Source: Halomonas caseinilytica (GTDB lineage Bacteria > Pseudomonadota > Gammaproteobacteria > Pseudomonadales > Halomonadaceae). Taken from it: 64,000 nucleotides of DNA. The stretch is from positions 1-64,000 of the forward strand of contig NZ_BDEP01000002.1 of assembly GCF_001662305.1 (NCBI RefSeq), read 5' to 3'. A model generated the notes under the pieces. It saw only the letters and a program-made list of their open reading frames with translations. It had not been told where the DNA came from and did no database searches. Below, piece by piece: positions 1-8,902 of the stretch. How positions within the stretch are numbered: the stretch's first letter is position 1; every line of letters starts with the position of its first letter. Made by a program: the position numbers and the translations under genes.

Positions 1-81
1 GCCAGGCGACTGTCGGATGCTACCCTGCCGCATCCCCTCCAGGGGCTGCTGGCAGCATTGCAACAGGCCACCCGGGAGTGA
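1..81 (+). CDS. C-terminal 26 residues of an unidentified protein (cut by window start)
   Basis: Frame 1 is open from the first base to a TGA at 79-81 and encodes an Ala/Leu-rich tail ending in ATRE. It stops 9 bases before the next gene, so the two are probably cotranscribed. The visible part is too short to assign a family. The call rests only on the open frame, the codon use and the tight spacing. Confidence 0.5.
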   Translation, partial: ARRLSDATLPHPLQGLLAALQQATRE

Positions 82-90
82 AGGAGAGCG

Positions 91-291
91 ATGTCTCGGA
101 CACTGATCATCATCGGGTTACTGCTGGTCGTCGCCGGGGTGTTCTGGCCCTGGCTCGGCAAGTTACCACTGGGGCAATTGCCGGGAGATATCGTGATCCG
201 GCGTGAAAATCTGACCCTGTATTTCCCGATCACCACCATGCTGTTGATCAGCCTGGTGCTTTCCTTCGTGCTCTGGTGGTTCCATCGTTGA
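91..291 (+). CDS. DUF2905 family small membrane protein
   Basis: A 66-residue protein with two predicted membrane helices (about residues 4-22 and 46-63). They are joined by a short loop with the pattern LGxLPGDIxxRREN and a following FPI motif, typical of DUF2905 proteins. Start ATG at 91 is preceded by GAAGGAGAG at a good ribosome-binding distance. It follows the upstream partial gene by 9 bases. The molecular function of this family is not known; the family call is by motif recognition. Confidence 0.8.
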   Translation: MSRTLIIIGLLLVVAGVFWPWLGKLPLGQLPGDIVIRRENLTLYFPITTMLLISLVLSFVLWWFHR

Positions 292-394
292 TCGACATTG
301 AGGCACTTCATCGCGTCAATGGATTGCATGTACGAGTTTCCGACGCTAGGCTGCGCGCCCTTCGATGAACCTCGAACCGATGGAGCGCACCCTC

Positions 395-2215
395 ATGGAG
401 CATGCCGGCTTCGACCTGGCGATGATCGGCCTGCTGGCGCTGATCTGCCAATGGCTTGCCTGGCAGCTGAAGCTGCCAGCCATTCTGATGCTGTTGGTCG
501 CCGGCATTGCCGCCGGCCCTGTCACAGGGCTGCTCGACCCTGACGCCATGTTCGGCGAGCTGCTGTTTCCGCTGGTCTCGCTGGCCGTGGCGGTCATCCT
601 CTTCGAGGGTAGCCTGACACTGGATTTCCGCGAACTGGGCGGCCATGGCCGCACGGTGCGACGCCTGGTCACCTGGGGTGCCTTGATCACCGCCGTGATC
701 GGCACCGTCGCCGCTCACCTGCTGCTGTCGCTGTCGTGGGAGATGGCCAGCGTACTGGGCGCGTTGCTGGTGGTCACCGGTCCGACCGTGATCCTGCCCA
801 TGCTCCAGACCCTAGGGGCCCGTCAGCACCTGACCCAGATACTGCGCTGGGAAGGCATCCTGATCGATCCAGTCGGTGCCATCGGCGCCGTGCTGGTCTA
901 TGAATACGTCGCCCTGGGCTCAGGCGCGACGGGCGCTGCCACCCACACCCTGGTGCTGTTCGGCAAGACGGCCCTGATCGGCTTCGGTCTGGGAATTGGC
1001 GGCGGCTACCTCTGGGGGCTGATACTGCGCCGACACTGGTTGCCTCGCCAGCTGCACAGCTTCGGCACCCTGATGATGATGCTGACGCTGTTCTCGATCT
1101 CCAACCTGCTGTTTCACGAGTCGGGGCTGCTGACGGTCACGGTCATGGGCGCCTGGCTGGCCAATATGCGCGGCGTGCCGACCCGTCCCATCATCGAGTT
1201 CAAGGAAACCCTCTCGGTGCTGCTGATCTCGGGCCTGTTCATTCTGCTGGCCGCACGACTCACCGTGGACCAGCTGGCCCTGCTGGGCTGGCCGGCCTGG
1301 GCCTTCCTGTTCGTGCTGCTGGGCGTCGCACGCCCGCTGATGGTCTGGGTCTGCACCCTGGGCAGTCAGCTGGATATCCGCGAAAAGGCCTTGCTCGCCT
1401 TCATCTCGCCACGCGGCATCGTGGCCGCCGCCACGGCGTCGCTGTTCTCGATTCGCCTGGAGGAGATCGGCATGCCCGGGGCCGAGATGCTGGTGCCGGT
1501 GACCTTCCTGGTCATCATCAGCACGGTGGTGGGTCAGAGCCTGCTGTCGCGCCCCCTGGCGGGCTGGCTGGGCGTACGTCGCCCCTCGCCGGACGGCGTG
1601 CTGATCATCGGTGCCAATCCGGTGGCGCGACAGATCGGCCAGCAATTGCGTTCCGCGGGAGTCAGCGTGGTGCTGACGGACAGTAACTGGGACGCGATCC
1701 AGGAAGCCAAGGCACTGGGGCTGACCACCTACTACGGCGATCCTCTATCGGAGCACGCCGCCCAGCATCTGGAGCTCAGCAACATCGGCTATCTGCTGCC
1801 CCTTTCGCCCTATCGTGAACTCAACGACCTGGCGGCGCTGCATTTCGAGCATTTGCTGGGACGCGACCGGGTGTTCCGGCTGGCCGTGGATGAAGGCCGC
1901 AGCGCCAATCGTCCCCATGGACAGGCCCTGAGCCACCTGCCACTGCTGTTCGGCCGCGACGTGACCTATGCCCGGCTCTCGCGCCTGGTCGCCGAAGGCG
2001 GCGAGCTGCAGCGCGTGCGCTTCGACGAAAAGACTCGTCTGGAGGGACAGCGCCGTCGACATGACGGGCGCTGGCTGCCCTTGCTCAGCATCAGCCAATC
2101 CGGTCGGCTACGCCTAGCCACCGCGGAAAACGGGCTGGCGCCCAAACGCGGCGATACACTGGTCAGCCTGGTGTTCGCCGATTCCCCGGCGTTCGACACC
2201 CCCTTGATGTCCTGA
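395..2215 (+). CDS. CPA1-type cation:proton antiporter with C-terminal TrkA-N/RCK domain
   Basis: A protein of 606 residues. The first about 390 residues form 11-12 hydrophobic helices of the Na+/H+ exchanger fold, with family motifs FEGSLTLDF and TGPTVILPML. From about residue 395 a Rossmann segment (GVLIIGANPVARQIG) marks a TrkA-N/RCK-like nucleotide-binding domain, which probably gates transport. It would exchange Na+ or K+ for protons at the inner membrane, fitting a salt-tolerant host. Upstream in-frame ATGs at 365 and 380 exist, but the ATG at 395 has GGAG 9 bases before it. Which cation is carried cannot be read from the sequence. Confidence 0.85.
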   Translation: MEHAGFDLAMIGLLALICQWLAWQLKLPAILMLLVAGIAAGPVTGLLDPDAMFGELLFPLVSLAVAVILFEGSLTLDFRELGGHGRTVRRLVTWGALITAVIGTVAAHLLLSLSWEMASVLGALLVVTGPTVILPMLQTLGARQHLTQILRWEGILIDPVGAIGAVLVYEYVALGSGATGAATHTLVLFGKTALIGFGLGIGGGYLWGLILRRHWLPRQLHSFGTLMMMLTLFSISNLLFHESGLLTVTVMGAWLANMRGVPTRPIIEFKETLSVLLISGLFILLAARLTVDQLALLGWPAWAFLFVLLGVARPLMVWVCTLGSQLDIREKALLAFISPRGIVAAATASLFSIRLEEIGMPGAEMLVPVTFLVIISTVVGQSLLSRPLAGWLGVRRPSPDGVLIIGANPVARQIGQQLRSAGVSVVLTDSNWDAIQEAKALGLTTYYGDPLSEHAAQHLELSNIGYLLPLSPYRELNDLAALHFEHLLGRDRVFRLAVDEGRSANRPHGQALSHLPLLFGRDVTYARLSRLVAEGGELQRVRFDEKTRLEGQRRRHDGRWLPLLSISQSGRLRLATAENGLAPKRGDTLVSLVFADSPAFDTPLMS

Positions 2216-2216
2216 G

Positions 2217-2255
2217 CCGGACGAGCTGACCACGTAGGCGGGTCGGCTCGTCCGG
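2217..2255. terminator. Inverted repeat between convergent antiporter gene and trpC
   Basis: CCGGACGAGC (2217-2226) is perfectly complementary to GCTCGTCCGG (2246-2255), a 10 bp stem with a 19-base loop. It lies between the antiporter stop and the trpC stop, which face each other. There is no long T run, so termination may be only partly intrinsic. Confidence 0.6.
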
Positions 2256-2266
2256 TAGCCAAGCGC

Positions 2267-3061
2267 CTAGAAGAACAGCCGGCGCAGCGACTCCCCCGGG
2301 TCTTCCTCGCGCATGAAGGCCTCGCCCACCAGGAAACCGTGGACGTCGTGCTCCCGCATGCGCAGAACATCGTCGCGGGTATGGATACCCGATTCCGTGA
2401 CCACCGTCACGCCGGCCGGCAGGCGGTCGAGCAGATCCAGGGTCGTCTCCAGACGGGTCTCGAAGGTGTGCAGGTCGCGGTTATTGATGCCCACCAGGGA
2501 GAGCTCTAGGGCCAGTGCCCGCTCCAGCTCATGGGCATCGTGCACCTCGACGAGCACGTCCATGCCGAGCTCGCTGGCCTGGCGATGCAGATCGGCCAGA
2601 CGCGCATCGTCCAGGGCGGCCACGATCAGCAGGATGCAGTCGGCACCGATGGCGCGGGCCTCGCTGACCTGATAGCCATGAGTGATGAAATCCTTGCGAA
2701 TCACCGGTAGCGAACAGGCCTCGCGGGCCGCGATGAGATCGTCCTCGTGACCCTGGAAGAAGTCAGCGTCGGTGAGCACCGACAAACAGGCCGCACCTCC
2801 AGCGGCGTAACGCTTGGCAATCTCGGCGGGACGGAAGTCCTCACGGATCACGCCTCGCGAGGGCGAGGCTTTCTTGATTTCGGCAATCACGGCCGGATCG
2901 CCATCTCGCATGCGAGCCTCCAGAGCGGTGATGAAACCGCGAGGCTCGCTCATCTCCTTCGCTCGGGCCAACAGTTCGGATTCGGGCACGGCCCGGCGAC
3001 GCTCGGTCACTTCCTCAGCCTTGCGAGCCAGGATGCGAGTCAGAATGGTCGGTGTGGTCAT
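2267..3061 (-). CDS. trpC: Indole-3-glycerol phosphate synthase
   Basis: A monofunctional TrpC of 264 residues; it is not fused to TrpF as in enterics. It converts CdRP to indole-3-glycerol phosphate in tryptophan synthesis, in the cytosol. Visible motifs are the phosphate/substrate loop [11 protein letters not shown] near residue 60, the catalytic strand IRKDFI, GINNRDL, and the C-terminal VTESGI phosphate loop of the TIM barrel. The start is the ATG at 3061; a longer open frame upstream overlaps the end of trpD and has no family character. It is the last gene of trpGDC, 22 bases after trpD. Confidence 0.95.
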   Translation of the reverse strand: MTTPTILTRILARKAEEVTERRRAVPESELLARAKEMSEPRGFITALEARMRDGDPAVIAEIKKASPSRGVIREDFRPAEIAKRYAAGGAACLSVLTDADFFQGHEDDLIAAREACSLPVIRKDFITHGYQVSEARAIGADCILLIVAALDDARLADLHRQASELGMDVLVEVHDAHELERALALELSLVGINNRDLHTFETRLETTLDLLDRLPAGVTVVTESGIHTRDDVLRMREHDVHGFLVGEAFMREEDPGESLRRLFF

Positions 3062-3083
3062 AACATGCTCCGGGACAATGACC

Positions 3084-4103
3084 CTACTGGGCGAAGACGC
3101 GCGTGAAGTTGGCCAGTTCCTTGAGTTTCTCCAGAGGCAGCTTGGACGCCTGGGCATCCTGCGCCATGGCCACGCCCTCCTTGAGCGTGTCGGACACGCC
3201 GGCAGCATAAAGCGCCGCGCCGGCGTTCAGCGCCACGATGTCCGCCGCCGGACCATCGCCTACCAGGGACTGCTCGACCAGGCGCAGGCTGTCTTCGGCC
3301 GTCTGAACCTTCAGCGCCTCGAGCGACTGACGCTCGATACCGAAGTCCTCGGGGGCAATGGTGTACTCCCTGATCTCGCCGTCCTTGAGTTCAGCCACCT
3401 GCGTCGGGGCGGCAAGGGATATTTCATCGAGCCCGTCCTCGGCCCACACGACCATCACGTGCTCGCTGCCCAAACGCCGCATGACGTCCGCCATCAGCGG
3501 CACCAGGGAGGGATCGTAGACGCCCAGCAGTTGATTGGGCGCTCCGGCCGGGTTGGTCAGCGGCCCGAGAATATTGAACAGGGTGCGCACCCCCATCTCG
3601 CGACGCGGCCCGACGGCATGGCGCATGGCCGGATGATGGTTCGGCGCGAACATGAAGCCGACGCCCACCTCTTCGATACACCGTCCGACCTGGTCGGGAG
3701 AGAGATCCAGCCCAATGCCTGCCACGGAGAACAGGTCGGCACTGCCCGAGGACGAGGAAACGCCTCGGTTGCCGTGCTTGGCGACATGGGCGCCAGCAGC
3801 GGCGGCCACGAAGCTGGAGGCAGTGGAAACGTTGAACAGGTTGGCACCATCGCCTCCGGTACCGACGATATCCACCACGTTCTCGGCATTCAGCGTCACC
3901 GGCTTCATCAGCTCGCGCATCACCTGGGCGGCAGCGCTGATCTCCTCGGCAGACTCGCCCTTCATCGCCATGCCCATCAGGAAAGCGGCGATCTGGGCAT
4001 CGCTGGCCTCTCCCGTCATGATATCGCGCATCAACGCATGGGTCTGGTCGAAGCTCAGGCTCTCGTGGCGCATCAGGGCACCGAGGGCTTCCCGCATCTG
4101 CAT
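3084..4103 (-). CDS. trpD: Anthranilate phosphoribosyltransferase
   Basis: A protein of 339 residues, the usual length. It transfers phosphoribose from PRPP to anthranilate. The PRPP loop DIVGTGGDG near residue 78 and the [15 protein letters not shown] segment are clear. The start at 4103 has AAGGAG 9-10 bases upstream; an ATG at 4133, touching the trpG stop, would add ten atypical residues. It sits between trpG and trpC in a compact operon that looks translationally coupled. Confidence 0.95.
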   Translation of the reverse strand: MQMREALGALMRHESLSFDQTHALMRDIMTGEASDAQIAAFLMGMAMKGESAEEISAAAQVMRELMKPVTLNAENVVDIVGTGGDGANLFNVSTASSFVAAAAGAHVAKHGNRGVSSSSGSADLFSVAGIGLDLSPDQVGRCIEEVGVGFMFAPNHHPAMRHAVGPRREMGVRTLFNILGPLTNPAGAPNQLLGVYDPSLVPLMADVMRRLGSEHVMVVWAEDGLDEISLAAPTQVAELKDGEIREYTIAPEDFGIERQSLEALKVQTAEDSLRLVEQSLVGDGPAADIVALNAGAALYAAGVSDTLKEGVAMAQDAQASKLPLEKLKELANFTRVFAQ

Positions 4104-4133
4104 GGCCGTCTTCTCCTTTGGCTGTGGCAGCAT

Positions 4134-4715
4134 TCAGCGACGCTCGAGAAAGTTGGCCAGAAGCTCGTGGCCCTGGCGCGTCAGGATGGATTCGGGATGG
4201 AACTGCACCCCTTCGATGTCGAGCTCCCGGTGACGAAGCCCCATGATCAATCCCGGCGTGACATCATCCTCATCGGTCCAGGCGGTCACCTCCAGGCACT
4301 CCGGCAGTCCCTCTCGCGCCACCACCAGGGAATGATAGCGGGTGACCTCCAGAGGATCCTCGAGCCCGGCAAACACGCCACGGCCATCGTGACGGATGCG
4401 CGACGTCTTGCCATGCATGACCTGGGGCGCGCGCCGCACCTCGCCGCCATACACCTGGCCGATGGCCTGATGCCCCAGGCAGATGCCAAGGATCGGCAGT
4501 CGGCCGGCAAAGTGGCGGACGGCTTCCATGGAGATTCCCGCCTCATTGGGTGTGCAGGGGCCGGGCGAGATCACCAGATGACTGGGTGACAGCGCCTCGA
4601 TCTCCGCCACGCTGATGGCATCGTTACGATGGGTGACCACCTCCGCCCCCAGCTCGCCAAGATACTGGACGATGTTGAAGGTGAAGCTGTCGTAGTTATC
4701 GATCATCACGATCAT
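4134..4715 (-). CDS. trpG: Anthranilate synthase component II (glutamine amidotransferase)
   Basis: A class I glutamine amidotransferase of 193 residues that feeds ammonia to TrpE. The N-terminus [14 protein letters not shown] is characteristic. The nucleophile Cys lies in GICLGHQ and the His/Glu of the triad in GVQFHPES. Longer in-frame starts exist at 4748 and 4724; 4715 best matches the family and has AGGAG 12 bases upstream. It is the first gene of trpGDC and lies behind its own promoter and attenuator at 4826-4975. TrpG in some bacteria also serves folate synthesis; the trpD/trpC neighbours favour tryptophan. Confidence 0.95.
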   Translation of the reverse strand: MIVMIDNYDSFTFNIVQYLGELGAEVVTHRNDAISVAEIEALSPSHLVISPGPCTPNEAGISMEAVRHFAGRLPILGICLGHQAIGQVYGGEVRRAPQVMHGKTSRIRHDGRGVFAGLEDPLEVTRYHSLVVAREGLPECLEVTAWTDEDDVTPGLIMGLRHRELDIEGVQFHPESILTRQGHELLANFLERR

Positions 4716-4825
4716 GTCGGGCATAAGCTCCTGATTCTCATGAGCCAACCGGCTCGATCACTGGATTCTTGCTCGCTTTCCTACCCACAATGCCCGAATC
4801 ATCTCTACCGCGAGCCGACGGATAC

Positions 4826-4854
4826 AAAAATGCCGCCTCGCGGGCGGCATTTTT
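4826..4854 (-). terminator. Attenuator terminator in front of trpG
   Basis: On the minus strand AAAAATGCCGCC (4854-4843) pairs perfectly with GGCGGCATTTTT (4837-4826) around a five-base loop, a 12 bp stem ending in a T run. It lies 110 bases before trpG and just after a Trp-containing leader peptide. An upstream GGGCGGC (4886-4880) can instead pair with GCCGCCC (4848-4842). That alternative would open the terminator, as expected for transcription attenuation. Confidence 0.8.
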
Positions 4855-4888
4855 GTTCGGACACGTCAGACACGCGAAAGCCGCCCCT

Positions 4889-4939
4889 TCAATCGTAGAG
4901 GCGCCACTGCTTTGCGGAGGTCGTCGTGGAAATCATCAT
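4889..4939 (-). CDS. Putative trpGDC leader peptide, 16 residues with one Trp codon
   Basis: The peptide reads MMISTTTSAKQWRLYD and stops at 4889-4891. Its single TGG codon (4906-4904) sits immediately before segment 1 of a possible four-segment attenuator. Segment 1 (CGCCTCT, 4903-4897) can pair with segment 2 (AGGGGCG, 4888-4882), so a ribosome stalled at Trp would free segment 2 for antitermination. A weak point is the absence of a clear Shine-Dalgarno; the predicted transcription start falls almost on the ATG, so translation may be near-leaderless. The coding assignment is inferred from position and structure. Confidence 0.6.
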   Translation of the reverse strand: MMISTTTSAKQWRLYD

Positions 4940-4946
4940 GCTCGCT

Positions 4947-4975
4947 ATAGTGTGCGGCGCGACCGACCCTGTCAA
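4947..4975 (-). promoter_or_regulatory. Sigma-70 type promoter for trpGDC
   Basis: A perfect -35 TTGACA (4975-4970) is followed by a 17-base spacer and a -10 of CACTAT (4952-4947). It lies wholly in the gap after the trpE stop, so trpGDC can be transcribed independently of trpE. The predicted start is near 4940. Confidence 0.65.
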
Positions 4976-4992
4976 GACGCGTGACCGGGCGT

Positions 4993-6483
4993 TCACGAGA
5001 GATTGTCCAGGCCGCGCTCGGCCATGGCCACGGCGCGGAACAATGCACGGCGCTTGTTGATGGTTTCCTGCCACTCATCATCGGGATCGGAGTCGGCGAC
5101 GATGCCGCCACCCGCCTGGACGTGCAGTTCACCGTCCTTGATCACGGCGGTGCGAATGGCGATGGCGGTATCCATGTTGCCATGCCAGGAGAGATACCCC
5201 ACCGCACCGGAATAGATACCGCGCTTGACCGGCTCCAGCTCGTCGATGATTTCCATGGCACGCACCTTGGAGGCCCCGGACAGGGTTCCCGCCGGGAAGG
5301 TGGCCCGCAGGACGTCCATGGCCGTCATGTCCGGCCGGAGACGGCCGGTGACCTGGGAGACGATGTGCATGACATGCGAATAGCGCTCGACGGCCATGTT
5401 GTCGGTGACCGTCACCGACCCCGGTTCGCTGATGCGTCCCACGTCGTTGCGACCAAGATCGATCAGCATGACGTGTTCGGCGATCTCCTTGGGATCATCG
5501 AGCAGGTCGGCTTCCAAGGCCCGATCCTGCTCCTCGGTGGCGCCACGCGGCCGGGTCCCGGCGATGGGCCGTACCGTGACCTCGCCTTCCTCGAGTCGCG
5601 TCAGGATCTCCGGCGACGACCCGACCACATGATGATCGTCGAGGTTGAGGAAGAACATGTAAGGCGATGGATTGAGGCTGCGCAGGGCACGATAGAGATC
5701 CAGTGGCGGCGCCTGATAGGGAATAGACATCCGTTGAGATGGCACACACTGCATCACATCGCCGGCCTTCACGTATTCCTTGATGCGCTCCACCGCCGCC
5801 TTGTAGCCCGCCTCGCTGAAGCTGGCGTGGAAGTCATCCTCCGAGACGTCATGACGACCGCTTCCCGGACTGCGTCCCTCCAGCACCACGCCACGCAGCT
5901 TCTCCTCCAGCGCCTGGAGCCGTTCGAGCGCTCGAGCATGCGCCTGCGGCTCGCCTGGATCGGCATGGGTCCAGAGCGTCAGGCGGCCGGCGAGGTTATC
6001 GAAGACCACCAGGTCGTCGCAGACCATCAGCAGGATATCCGGCACGCCGAGCGGGTCGGGCTTCTCCACGCCACGCAGCCGTGGCTCGATGTAACGAATG
6101 GTGTCGTAGCCGAAATACCCCACCAGGCCGCCGTCGAAGCGCGGCGTATCGTCCAGCCGCGGCACCTTGAAGCGTGCCTGGAAGTCCTCGATCCAGGCCA
6201 GCGGGTCCTCGACCTCAACGGCACCGCTCCCCTGGCCATCGACGATGTGCTCGACACGAAAGCCGCGCACCTCGATACGCTCGCGACACGGAAGACCGAT
6301 GATCGAGTAACGTCCCCACTTCTCTCCGCCCTGGACGGATTCCAGCAGGAAGGTCCAGGGCGCATCGGCGAGCTTGAGATAGGTGGAGAGCGGTGTATCG
6401 AGATCGGCCAGGACCTCGCGGGTGACGGGAATGCGGTTATAGCCGGCGTCGGCCAGTTCCTGGAAACGTTCGGGGGTCATCAT
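4993..6483 (-). CDS. trpE: Anthranilate synthase component I
   Basis: A protein of 496 residues that makes anthranilate from chorismate with TrpG-supplied ammonia. The feedback-inhibition LLES element is present near residue 47, within [12 protein letters not shown], so Trp inhibition is expected. The chorismate-binding C-terminal half carries [20 protein letters not shown] and [17 protein letters not shown] (SGASKVRAM) motifs. The start ATG at 6483 is followed by a second ATG. It lies downstream of gph, separated by a 265-base leader that contains a peptide ending in WRW and a hairpin. trpG follows after a 277-base gap. Confidence 0.95.
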   Translation of the reverse strand: MMTPERFQELADAGYNRIPVTREVLADLDTPLSTYLKLADAPWTFLLESVQGGEKWGRYSIIGLPCRERIEVRGFRVEHIVDGQGSGAVEVEDPLAWIEDFQARFKVPRLDDTPRFDGGLVGYFGYDTIRYIEPRLRGVEKPDPLGVPDILLMVCDDLVVFDNLAGRLTLWTHADPGEPQAHARALERLQALEEKLRGVVLEGRSPGSGRHDVSEDDFHASFSEAGYKAAVERIKEYVKAGDVMQCVPSQRMSIPYQAPPLDLYRALRSLNPSPYMFFLNLDDHHVVGSSPEILTRLEEGEVTVRPIAGTRPRGATEEQDRALEADLLDDPKEIAEHVMLIDLGRNDVGRISEPGSVTVTDNMAVERYSHVMHIVSQVTGRLRPDMTAMDVLRATFPAGTLSGASKVRAMEIIDELEPVKRGIYSGAVGYLSWHGNMDTAIAIRTAVIKDGELHVQAGGGIVADSDPDDEWQETINKRRALFRAVAMAERGLDNLS

Positions 6484-6540
6484 CTGCCCTGTGCCTCGCG
6501 GTGGTGAAGGACTCGCGGTGGAGAAAACGTGACGAATCGA

Positions 6541-6559
6541 GAGACAGCATGGCTGTCTC
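6541..6559 (-). promoter_or_regulatory. Perfect hairpin in the trpE leader
   Basis: GAGACAGC and GCTGTCTC form an 8 bp stem around CAT. It lies 12 bases after the stop of the Trp-containing leader peptide and about 57 bases before trpE. No strong T run follows (only TTTT about 13 bases on). It could be a pausing or regulatory hairpin rather than a classic terminator. CAGCC in its 5' arm can pair with GGCTG at the Gly-Trp codons of the leader. Confidence 0.5.
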
Positions 6560-6571
6560 AGTAGGCGAGCG

Positions 6572-6652
6572 TCACCATCGCCAGCCTGCCTTCAAGGTGC
6601 GGGATTCGAAAGGTTCGGCAAGATTACGGCAGGCAAAGGCATCCAGCGTCAT
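6572..6652 (-). CDS. Putative trpE leader peptide, 26 residues ending Gly-Trp-Arg-Trp
   Basis: The frame begins with ATG at 6652 (an in-frame ATG at 6664 is also possible) and ends LKAGWRW at 6574-6572. Two Trp codons in the last three sense codons of a short frame directly before trpE is the classic signature of an attenuation leader. The second Trp codon and the stop fall in the loop of a small hairpin (6582-6578 with 6568-6564). Ribosome-binding sequence is weak. No leader peptide of this sequence is known to me; the call is inferred. Confidence 0.6.
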   Translation of the reverse strand: MTLDAFACRNLAEPFESRTLKAGWRW

Positions 6653-6748
6653 GCGGGCGTCCATACAGGCAGGTAATGCGAAGATTCCCGGGCATCATAA
6701 TGAATCGTCATGGGCGGCCCGACGGCGTCAGGCCGGGCCAAGATCACC

Positions 6749-7414
6749 CTAGACGAGTTCCCGAAGCGATTCAACCACGCCATCCGGACCGCTGGCGGCC
6801 ACCGGCTCGCCATGATTGTAACCATAAGGCACCGCCAGGGTACGAAAGCCCGCCGCGCGGCCTGCCGCCATATCGTGCCGTGAATCGCCGACCATCAGGC
6901 AATTCGCTGGCGATATCGAGAAATGCTCGGCGGCATGGGTCAACGGCAAGGGATCGGGCTTGCGTCGCACCAGGCTGTTGCCGCCCAGGCAGAGGGAAAA
7001 ATGCCCGGCCAGTTCGAAGTGCTCGAGAATCGGCGCAATGAAGGCCTCGGGCTTGTTGGTCACCAGCACCAGGATCATGCCCGCGCTACGCAATGTCTCC
7101 AGCGCCTCGCGCACGCCGGGATAAAGCCGGGTGGCGTTGCAGGGTCGCTGTGCGTAGTGCACCAGGAAGCGCTCATGGGCCTGCCGGCAACGCTCGGGAT
7201 CGGCATCCCTTCCCAGGGCATCGCGCAAGGCACGCTCGATCAGCACCATCGAGCCATTGCCGACCCAGTCCCGGACTCGAGATTCGCCCGGTGCAGGCAT
7301 GCCCAGGTCGCACAGGGCTGCATCCACCGCCGCCGCCAGGTCGGGCACGGAATCCACCAGAGTACCATCGAGGTCGAAGGCTACCAGGCGAATGCCATCG
7401 AGCAGCGAATGCAT
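6749..7414 (-). CDS. gph: Phosphoglycolate phosphatase (HAD family)
   Basis: A HAD-superfamily hydrolase of 221 residues that dephosphorylates 2-phosphoglycolate. The catalytic DLDGT motif is near residue 14, motif II is VTNKP, and motif III/IV lie in RRKPDP and GDSRHDMAAGRAAG. The start at 7414 has AAGGAG eight bases upstream. It precedes trpE on the same strand. In many gammaproteobacteria rpe-gph-trp are adjacent; here rpe lies 3 kb away with other genes between. HAD substrate range is broad, so the exact substrate is by family resemblance. Confidence 0.88.
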   Translation of the reverse strand: MHSLLDGIRLVAFDLDGTLVDSVPDLAAAVDAALCDLGMPAPGESRVRDWVGNGSMVLIERALRDALGRDADPERCRQAHERFLVHYAQRPCNATRLYPGVREALETLRSAGMILVLVTNKPEAFIAPILEHFELAGHFSLCLGGNSLVRRKPDPLPLTHAAEHFSISPANCLMVGDSRHDMAAGRAAGFRTLAVPYGYNHGEPVAASGPDGVVESLRELV

Positions 7415-7515
7415 AACAGTGTCTCCTTTGACGCGTTCATATCCCTAACGGGGCATGGGCAGGACCCGCTCAGGCGCTTATGCTGGTACTCCCATCTTCT
7501 CAGGAGCTTATCGAG

Positions 7516-8814
7516 ATGAGCATACCAAGAATCGTCGTCGTCGGCGGTGGTGCCGGCGGTCTGGAGCTGGTGACCCGCCTGGGACGGCGTCTAGGACGTC
7601 GCGGCCGGGCCGAGATCGTGCTGGTGGACCGCAATGCCACGCACATCTGGAAGCCCCTGCTGCATGAAGTGGCCACCGGCGTGCTGGACTCGGGATTGGA
7701 CGAGATATCCTATCAGGGCCATGCCCGCGCCAATGGCTACCGCTTTCAGCGCGGCACCCTGGAGGGGCTGGACCGTGAAGCGCGCACCCTCACCCTGGCA
7801 CCGATCCTCGATGATGACGGCCTGGAGGTACTGCCATCGCGCACGTTGTCCTACGATGAGCTGGTCATGTCGGTGGGCAGTGTCAGCAACGACTTCGGCA
7901 CGCCAGGCGTCGGCGAGCACTGTCACTTCCTCGACAGCCCGCACCAGGCCGAAGCCTTCCGCAAGGACATGCTCAACGTCTTCTTGCGCTACAACGCCCC
8001 GCAGCAGGACACCCAGACCCGCATGGTCGTCGGCATCGTCGGTGCCGGCGCCACCGGCGTGGAGCTTGCCGCCGAACTCTACGACGCCTCCCAGATGCTC
8101 CACAGCTATGGCTTCACCCCGCTGGAGAGCGAGCACCTCGAAGTCCATCTGATCGAGGCCGCGCCGGGTATCCTGCCCGCACTGCCCGACCGCATCAGCC
8201 AGGCGGTGCACACCGAACTCGAGCGCCTGGGGGTTCGGGTCCATGTGTCGACCCGCGTTACCCGCGTCGAGCCCTCGGCCATCATCACCGCCGACGACCA
8301 GCGCATCGAGACGGACTTGAGCGTATGGGCCGCCGGCATCAAGGCGCCCGCCTTTCTCTCCGAACTCGGCCTCACCACCGAGCGCAACCATCGCATCAAG
8401 GTCGAGCCGACACTGCAGAGCATCGACGACCCGCACATCTTCGCCTTCGGCGATTGCGCCAGCTGCCCCCAGGAAGACGGCTCACAGGTGCCTCCGCGCG
8501 CTCAGGCCGCCCATCAGCAGGCCAGTCTGCTCTACAAGAACCTGCGCGCTCGACTCGACGGCAAGCCACTCAAGCCCTTCGTGTTCCGTGACCGGGGCTC
8601 GCTGATCTCGCTGGCCCACTTCGATGCCGTCGGCAGTCTGATGCGTGGCGCCTCGGCACGCAGCCTGTTCATCGAAGGCCACCTGGCGAAGTTCTTCTAT
8701 GCCTCGCTGTATCGCATGCACCAGCGCGCCATACACGGCACCCTGAAGACCGGCCTGATGGTCGTGGTGGATGGCCTCAACCGCTTCCTGAAGCCGCGCA
8801 TGAAGCTTCACTGA
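7516..8814 (+). CDS. ndh: Type II NADH:quinone oxidoreductase
   Basis: A flavoprotein of 432 residues that passes electrons from NADH to quinone without pumping protons, at the inner face of the membrane. It has an FAD-binding VVVGGGAGG at residues 7-15 and a second Rossmann motif GIVGAGATG near residue 170 for NADH. A third signature, HIFAFGDCA, lies near residue 310. A C-terminal segment rich in basic and aromatic residues may attach it to the membrane. The ATG at 7516 is preceded by CAGGAG; an earlier in-frame ATG at 7480 lacks this. It diverges from gph. Confidence 0.92.
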   Translation: MSIPRIVVVGGGAGGLELVTRLGRRLGRRGRAEIVLVDRNATHIWKPLLHEVATGVLDSGLDEISYQGHARANGYRFQRGTLEGLDREARTLTLAPILDDDGLEVLPSRTLSYDELVMSVGSVSNDFGTPGVGEHCHFLDSPHQAEAFRKDMLNVFLRYNAPQQDTQTRMVVGIVGAGATGVELAAELYDASQMLHSYGFTPLESEHLEVHLIEAAPGILPALPDRISQAVHTELERLGVRVHVSTRVTRVEPSAIITADDQRIETDLSVWAAGIKAPAFLSELGLTTERNHRIKVEPTLQSIDDPHIFAFGDCASCPQEDGSQVPPRAQAAHQQASLLYKNLRARLDGKPLKPFVFRDRGSLISLAHFDAVGSLMRGASARSLFIEGHLAKFFYASLYRMHQRAIHGTLKTGLMVVVDGLNRFLKPRMKLH

Positions 8815-8850
8815 GTCGTGATACCCGGGCTCATGCCCCACATCACGCAA

Positions 8851-8882
8851 CGAGGGCCGCCGGGGTAACCCGACGGCCCTCG
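8851..8882. terminator. Bidirectional terminator between ndh and mscS
   Basis: CGAGGGCCG (8851-8859) pairs with CGGCCCTCG (8874-8882); the inner bases can extend the stem. It lies between two convergent genes. There is no long T run on either side. Confidence 0.6.
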
Positions 8883-8902
8883 TCATGCAGGGTCCGGAGC
8901 TG

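Noticed and set aside
2814..4589. Long plus-strand open frame opposite trpC, trpD and trpG
   Set aside because: It is an antisense shadow of three well-recognised genes; high GC leaves the opposite strand open, and the product has no family features.
4981..6507. Long plus-strand open frame opposite trpE
   Set aside because: Antisense to a clear TrpE; similar shadows occur opposite gudD/garD, pntAB and htpG.
6541..6559. trpE leader hairpin called as an intrinsic terminator
   Set aside because: No T run directly follows on the minus strand; kept only as a regulatory hairpin.
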